From contig CAYPOY010000221.1 in assembly GCA_964412395.1 (NCBI GenBank), forward strand, positions 1 to 8,896: DNA of 8,896 bases, in the 5' to 3' direction. The DNA is from CAYPOY01 sp964412395. GTDB taxonomy: Bacteria > Chloroflexota > Anaerolineae > B4-G1. A program made the position numbers and the translations under genes. The stretch's first letter is position 1; every line of letters begins with the position of its first letter. Below are positions 6,901 through 8,896 of the stretch, in pieces. The notes under the pieces were generated by a model. It saw only the letters and a program-made list of their open reading frames with translations. It did no database searches and was not told where the DNA came from.

Positions 6901-7404
6901 TGCTCCCTCGCCGCGCAGCCACACCCGCCCGGCCTGGGCGAAGGCCAGTCTTCCGCCGACCCAGGCCGGAGACATCCGCCAGTCGGCGGTGGTCCACGCT
7001 TTCTCCTGACCGCTGTTCGGGTCCAGCACGCGGACTTCCCAGCGCCCGTCTCCGGCGAAGGCCAGGACCGCCAGTCGCTGCCCATCTCCGCTGTAGGCCG
7101 GTTGGACCGCGTTTTTGCTGAGCCTGGTAGCCGGGTCGCCCAGGACGCTCACTGCCCACAATTCGCTGAGCGTCTGACGGGTCGTGCCATCGCCGATCAC
7201 CACCCCCCAGCGGTTGACGAGCACCGTGCGGCCATCGGGCGACCAGCCAGCGAAGCGAGAGCGACCGTCGGCAGTCAGCGGCCACGCGCCGCCTATCCCC
7301 TGCGCTTTTGTATGCAGTGCACCGAGTTGAGTCAACAGCAGCAATACCCCCAGCGTCGCCAGGCTCGTAGATAGTATTACGTACCACTCACGTCTTGATC
7401 GCAT
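3916..7404 (-). CDS. Exported multidomain protein: TolB-like propeller, SpoIID domain, Ig/PKD-like repeats
   Basis: A 1162-residue protein. An N-terminal signal peptide or anchor (Arg-rich start, then a hydrophobic stretch at about 9-30) directs it outside the membrane. Residues about 45-345 hold PD40/TolB-type propeller blades with W-S-P-D-G-R at 54-59, 225-230, 272-277 and 325-330. A Pro/Arg/Gly linker made of DNA repeats (about 346-398) follows. Residues about 410-594 are a SpoIID domain: TFETYVKRAVPVEMPASWP, with Glu449 at the position of the catalytic Glu of SpoIID lytic transglycosylase; ALKVQAVAARTYAW; a GCPTRG loop; and GHGWGMSQWGAYRWA. SpoIID/LytB proteins cut or promote cutting of peptidoglycan glycan strands. 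Residues 595-1145 are Ig-like and PKD-like domains with a possible inserted carbohydrate-binding-type module (about 750-900). The tail contains VYLPLV. The start at ATG 7404 has no clear Shine-Dalgarno. It is 69 bp downstream of the M23 gene and may be co-transcribed with it. Confidence 0.9.
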   Translation of the reverse strand: MRSRREWYVILSTSLATLGVLLLLTQLGALHTKAQGIGGAWPLTADGRSRFAGWSPDGRTVLVNRWGVVIGDGTTRQTLSELWAVSVLGDPATRLSKNAVQPAYSGDGQRLAVLAFAGDGRWEVRVLDPNSGQEKAWTTADWRMSPAWVGGRLAFAQAGRVWLRGEGATAVPADLPPLPTGARVHLSAAEGRAAWSDDTHLWALPHPGGEPRRLVTDTQVLHFAWSPDGRRLAYVTAAEDLSPTLWVADVAGEEAPVLLVRGQAEIFSAPSWSPDGRTLAFSRTPLGAETASASDIWLVNPDGGGLRPLPRNGLRNDLEESSPAWSPDGRYLAFNREGDVWVLELARPLPNPPPRGEGARPLPGPPPRGEGEEQGGEPPPYAAVSLPPRRGTGQGWGLASVQAPLIQQTSPVTIRVIHHEENYYRSDVPVGQIDVITFETYVKRAVPVEMPASWPIEALKVQAVAARTYAWYYTKEHADWDWDVSDWTDYQVMGREDQRHPQSDAATDDTQGQYIAYQGNVIKAFYSAENGCPTRGLTGYDYIQAVDDPVSFGRERWGHGWGMSQWGAYRWAEWHGWGYQQILAHYYTDVTVELPSTGGPMPTGGVTLPWSDYFLTSNRVHIIANGSDEASDVSAVGFYAVTGAVTDTPTLLITDTVGSDGWSTVWDVSALSDTTSTAITISLLVADGTGNVQTRTQVVHIGLDRQPPTETTAAICDTYTDSITITLSSLSATDPSPGSGVQTMAFSNEGWAWEGEDLYHQPSTGEEVEDEDALNGRAWRGLAGTHSAGSWYGPYTYDLPPGYAYRAYFRLKTNSVTTTAEVATLDVVDDGGERILGLRRLHGTDLRAADTYQEFPVDFNYTDAQETETATGLEFRTAFRATADLYLDRVLIVGYPTDVASSAQWRLTPGEGIKTVTIKFIDGAGNVSADLTTTVTLDTSPPAGWQDFAPEWWEGGSPPTCTVRVFDEISGLNVDSARTRFSTDGGVSWRDWITATCTGISGTNEVQTITASSVPFVYPRQTANRIQFQIADMHGYTSTAAYTVRSRSPVRVVGLPVGTVGTGYAFTATVSPLTGTLLQPTTGTLMQPITYTWQATDQTDVVHSGGLSDTARFTWAVVGPKTIAVVAFNAIGYIGDATHAITVEGNVYLPLVTKDWPPVSQE
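4141..4188. repeat. 24-bp in-frame tandem duplication in the last PKD-like domain
   Basis: Two adjacent 24-bp units (4141-4164 and 4165-4188) match at 18 of 24 positions. They encode LTGTLLQP and TTGTLMQP (residues 1073-1088), lengthening a loop before PITYTWQATDQ by eight residues. A partial third copy of the GGGCTG start follows at about 4190. Confidence 0.75.
6291..6368. repeat. Two 39-bp tandem copies of a palindromic GC-rich repeat within coding sequence
   Basis: Units at 6291-6329 and 6330-6368 differ at only two bases (cc versus tt). Each holds a 9-bp stem, CCCTCCCCC with GGGGGAGGG, around a CGT loop. A third, degenerate relative appears at about 6213-6251. The unit length is 13 codons, so the frame is kept, and it encodes RPLPNPPPRGEGA and RPLPGPPPRGEGE between the propeller and SpoIID domains. 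The word is one I recall as a dispersed, mostly intergenic repeat in many GC-rich genomes, where it is often misread as protein. Confidence 0.85.
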
Positions 7405-7473
7405 AGCTTGATAGGATACCCTCTATCCCCTCAACCCAGCCGCCTTCGCCCCTGCTGGCAACACTCCTCGTAT

Positions 7474-8448
7474 CTACGGCAGATGGACGTGGGGGTCCAC
7501 CGGGCGGCCCTGGTAGCGCAACTCGAAGTGCAGGTGCGGTCCGGTGGAATAGCCGGTGCTGCCTGCCCCGCCAAGGAGCTCTCCTTGCCGTACCTCCTGC
7601 CCGGCCTTGACCACGATCTCCGAGAGATGAGCGTAGTAGGAGCGCCAGCCGTTGTCGTGTTCCACGATAACCAGGTTGCCGTAGCCGCCTCCCCACTCGG
7701 CGAAGACCACTACCCCGTCCGCCACTGCGACGATGGGGTCCCACATCCTGGCGGCGATGTCGAGGCCGATGTGACCGGGATTACCAGGGTCGTGGAATGT
7801 CCAGCCAGAGATTGCACGCCGCGTGGTGGGCCACTGGAACTGCCCTTGAGCGGCAGCGATAGCGTGACCGCTGGGTGCCGCGACCGTTGGTTGTTGAGGG
7901 AGAGGCGTTCCAGGCGTGGCCGGCGCAGGTGCACCTGAGAGAGTGAGCAAGAGGGAGTATCGGCCTGGCGCGCCTGAGGCTGGCACCACCCGCACGCGGT
8001 AAAGGCCGGTGGTCGGCAGGTGCGGCCCGACCAGGTAGGGGGGCAGGAACACGGAGCCTTCTTCCTGCGTCAGCACAGTCCCGTCGGGGGCGACCAGGTG
8101 GACAGCCAGTTCGGCCTCCACATTGGAGCCGGAGCCGGGATGGAGCCACGTTTCGATGGTGACAGACTGTCCGGCGCGGCCCCGAAACTGCCATTCGTCC
8201 CTGACCTCCGCGCCCAGTGTCCCCTCCGCGGGCTCACCAGGTACAAGCCAGGCAGCGGTATGCGCCGGAATCTGTGTTTCGCTGGGAAGTGCCAGGGGCG
8301 ACTCCATCCAGCCACGCGCCAGGGACGGCTCCATCCAGCGACGTGCCAATCCCGCTCCGGTCAGGTAGGCCGCCGCCGCCAACACGGCGGCCAGAATCGC
8401 CCACATCAATAGTGCAAGTGGGCCTCCCCTGCCCCCTGTTGGTTTCAT
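7474..8448 (-). CDS. Membrane-anchored M23-family (LytM-type) peptidoglycan endopeptidase with a PPC-like domain
   Basis: Numbering here starts from the first possible Met (8454), which gives 326 residues. Residues about 12-35 form an N-terminal transmembrane segment. Residues about 75-173 resemble a bacterial pre-peptidase C-terminal (PPC) beta domain (AEGTLGAEVRDEWQF to GRYSLLLTL). A Pro/Ala linker and a C-terminal M23 domain follow. Zinc ligands His228-x3-Asp232 (HIGLD) and His309 (HLHFEL), and catalytic His276 (YYAH) and His307, are all present, so it should be an active zinc endopeptidase cutting cross-link peptides on the outer face of the membrane. AAGGA (8455-8459) abuts the ATG at 8454 but lies six bases before the ATG at 8448, so 8448 is the preferred start. 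The SpoIID-protein gene follows after 69 bp, suggesting an operon. A 27-bp tandem duplication lies just after the membrane segment. Confidence 0.92.
   Translation of the reverse strand: MKPTGGRGGPLALLMWAILAAVLAAAAYLTGAGLARRWMEPSLARGWMESPLALPSETQIPAHTAAWLVPGEPAEGTLGAEVRDEWQFRGRAGQSVTIETWLHPGSGSNVEAELAVHLVAPDGTVLTQEEGSVFLPPYLVGPHLPTTGLYRVRVVPASGAPGRYSLLLTLSGAPAPATPGTPLPQQPTVAAPSGHAIAAAQGQFQWPTTRRAISGWTFHDPGNPGHIGLDIAARMWDPIVAVADGVVVFAEWGGGYGNLVIVEHDNGWRSYYAHLSEIVVKAGQEVRQGELLGGAGSTGYSTGPHLHFELRYQGRPVDPHVHLP
8295..8348. repeat. 27-bp in-frame tandem duplication in the M23 gene
   Basis: Units at 8295-8321 and 8322-8348 are identical at 23 of 27 positions. They encode ARRWMEPSL and ARGWMESPL (about residues 37-54), in the juxtamembrane linker between the transmembrane segment and the PPC-like domain. 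Being nine codons, the duplication keeps the frame. Confidence 0.85.
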
Positions 8449-8457
8449 CTCCATTCC

Positions 8458-8595
8458 TTACCGCTGCACGACTTTCCCCTGCATATCCGGCGGCACCGGC
8501 GTGCACATCGGGTCGAGCACCGTTGGCGTTGTCAGATACCCAGCGCCACCCGTGAATCCAGCCCCGCCCGTTCCAGGATCAAGTTTCAGCGACAT
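8458..8595 (-). pseudogene. Remnant of a second alkaline-phosphatase-superfamily gene (C-terminal tail)
   Basis: A 45-codon open frame (ATG at 8595, TAA at 8458-8460) begins with Gly/Thr-rich residues of no recognisable family. It ends with PTVLD..M..PVPPDMQG...QR. This tail matches the end of the neighbouring phosphatase (8640-8896) at 16 of 23 residues, with both ending in Gln-Arg-stop. Over the same stretch I count 51 of 72 identical bases, with many differences at third codon positions, so it looks like an old diverged paralogue that has since lost its body. The ATG has no ribosome-binding site and lies in the base of a strong hairpin (8592-8624), so translation from it is unlikely. The TAA overlaps the AAGGA of the M23 gene, which suggests that the M23 gene once followed the full-length paralogue with tight coupling. 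Confidence 0.65.
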
Positions 8596-8624
8596 AGCCC
8601 CTCTCAGCGCGAGAGGGGCTGTGT
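8592..8624 (-). terminator. Strong hairpin downstream of the phosphatase gene
   Basis: AGCCCCTCTC (8596-8605) and GAGAGGGGCT (8611-8620) pair perfectly around AGCGC. Four further pairs at the base, one of them G-U, extend it to about 14 bp. It lies 15 bases past the phosphatase stop codon on the minus strand, where a terminator is expected. There is no T-run, so it may act as a Rho-assisted terminator or an mRNA 3'-end stabiliser. Confidence 0.6.
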
Positions 8625-8639
8625 GACCTCACGTAGCGA

Positions 8640-8896
8640 TTATCGCTGCAATATCCGGCCCTGCATATCTGGTGGCACCGGTACCCCCATCAAGTCCAGC
8701 ACCGTGGGGGCTACGTCCATCAGTTGCAACCCCTCCACATATCGGCCGCCGTGGTTCCGGCGTGGGTCCCAGAGGATGCATACGCCATTTTGGTCGTGGT
8801 TGGCATCGTCTGGTCCGAGGTCGTTCTCGAATGTGTAGACGTCGGGCAGGCCGAAGGAGCCCAGCGACCGCCAGCGCAGGTTGCCGAAGTAGACCA
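8640..8896 (-). CDS. Alkaline-phosphatase-superfamily phosphodiesterase/nucleotide pyrophosphatase-like protein, C-terminal part
   Basis: Only the last 84 codons and the TAA (8640-8642) are inside the window; the gene continues past the right edge. The fragment begins VYFGNLRWRSLGSFGLPDVY and contains TFENDLGPDDANHDQNGVCI, a block I associate with predicted alkaline-phosphatase-superfamily proteins (type I phosphodiesterase / nucleotide pyrophosphatase, COG1524-like). It ends with LQLMDVAPTVLDLMGVPVPPDMQG, the usual tail of sulfatase/phosphodiesterase-fold enzymes ('DxAPTxLxLxGxPxPxxMxGR'). The His in DDANH is a candidate metal ligand. The nucleophile and remaining metal sites lie outside the window, so activity and substrate cannot be judged. 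A hairpin follows the stop, and a decayed relative of the same tail lies just downstream. Confidence 0.75.
   Translation of the reverse strand, partial: VYFGNLRWRSLGSFGLPDVYTFENDLGPDDANHDQNGVCILWDPRRNHGGRYVEGLQLMDVAPTVLDLMGVPVPPDMQGRILQR

Noticed and set aside
8455..8639. Functional 45-residue small protein as the main call
   Set aside because: The start codon lacks a ribosome-binding site and is buried in a hairpin, and the tail duplicates the neighbouring phosphatase, so a gene remnant is the simpler reading; a real small protein remains possible.

Overview
The window is GC-rich bacterial DNA, most likely from the phylum Chloroflexota (Anaerolineae-like). This is inference, resting on three things: the large secreted protein ends with a Y-L-P-L-V-type tail that I recall from many Chloroflexota exported proteins; its last domain carries a 'PITYTWQATDQ' PKD-like signature that I also associate with that phylum; and the DNA is rich in short GC-rich tandem or palindromic repeats, including one encoding 'LPNPPPRGEG'. 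No rRNA, tRNA, CRISPR array or intact transposase was seen.

Left part, plus strand. A 20-bp tandem array (1-81) and a small hairpin (87-105) precede a gamma-class carbonic anhydrase-like hexapeptide protein (192-719). A 14-bp tandem array (811-860) then leads to a YtcJ-like amidohydrolase (891-2567). The amidohydrolase carries an in-frame insert made of the same repeat family as the array at position 1.

Right part, minus strand, read from the right edge. The 3' end of an alkaline-phosphatase-superfamily gene (8640-8896) is followed by a strong hairpin, then a 45-codon remnant duplicating the C-terminus of that phosphatase (8458-8595). Next come a membrane-anchored M23 metallopeptidase (7474-8448) and a 1162-residue exported protein joining a TolB-like propeller, a SpoIID domain and several Ig/PKD-like domains (3916-7404). 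A broken LuxR-type HTH fragment (3713-3814) and a dipeptide-epimerase-like enolase-superfamily enzyme (2631-3698) complete the strand. The amidohydrolase and epimerase genes converge at about 2568-2630.

How the genes may work together. The M23 endopeptidase and the SpoIID protein are adjacent and co-oriented, and both families act on peptidoglycan, so a cell-envelope remodelling pair is plausible. A dipeptide epimerase could recycle the released peptides, but it is separated from the pair by a pseudogene and the link is speculative. The carbonic anhydrase, amidohydrolase and phosphatase have no obvious shared pathway with the rest.

The most striking property is repeat-driven gene change. Four genuine ORFs carry tandem duplications or repeat insertions that keep the frame (17-bp, 39-bp, 24-bp and 27-bp units), and two intergenic spaces hold recognisable C-terminal stumps of lost genes. 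I see no convincing wholly novel defence or mobile system.
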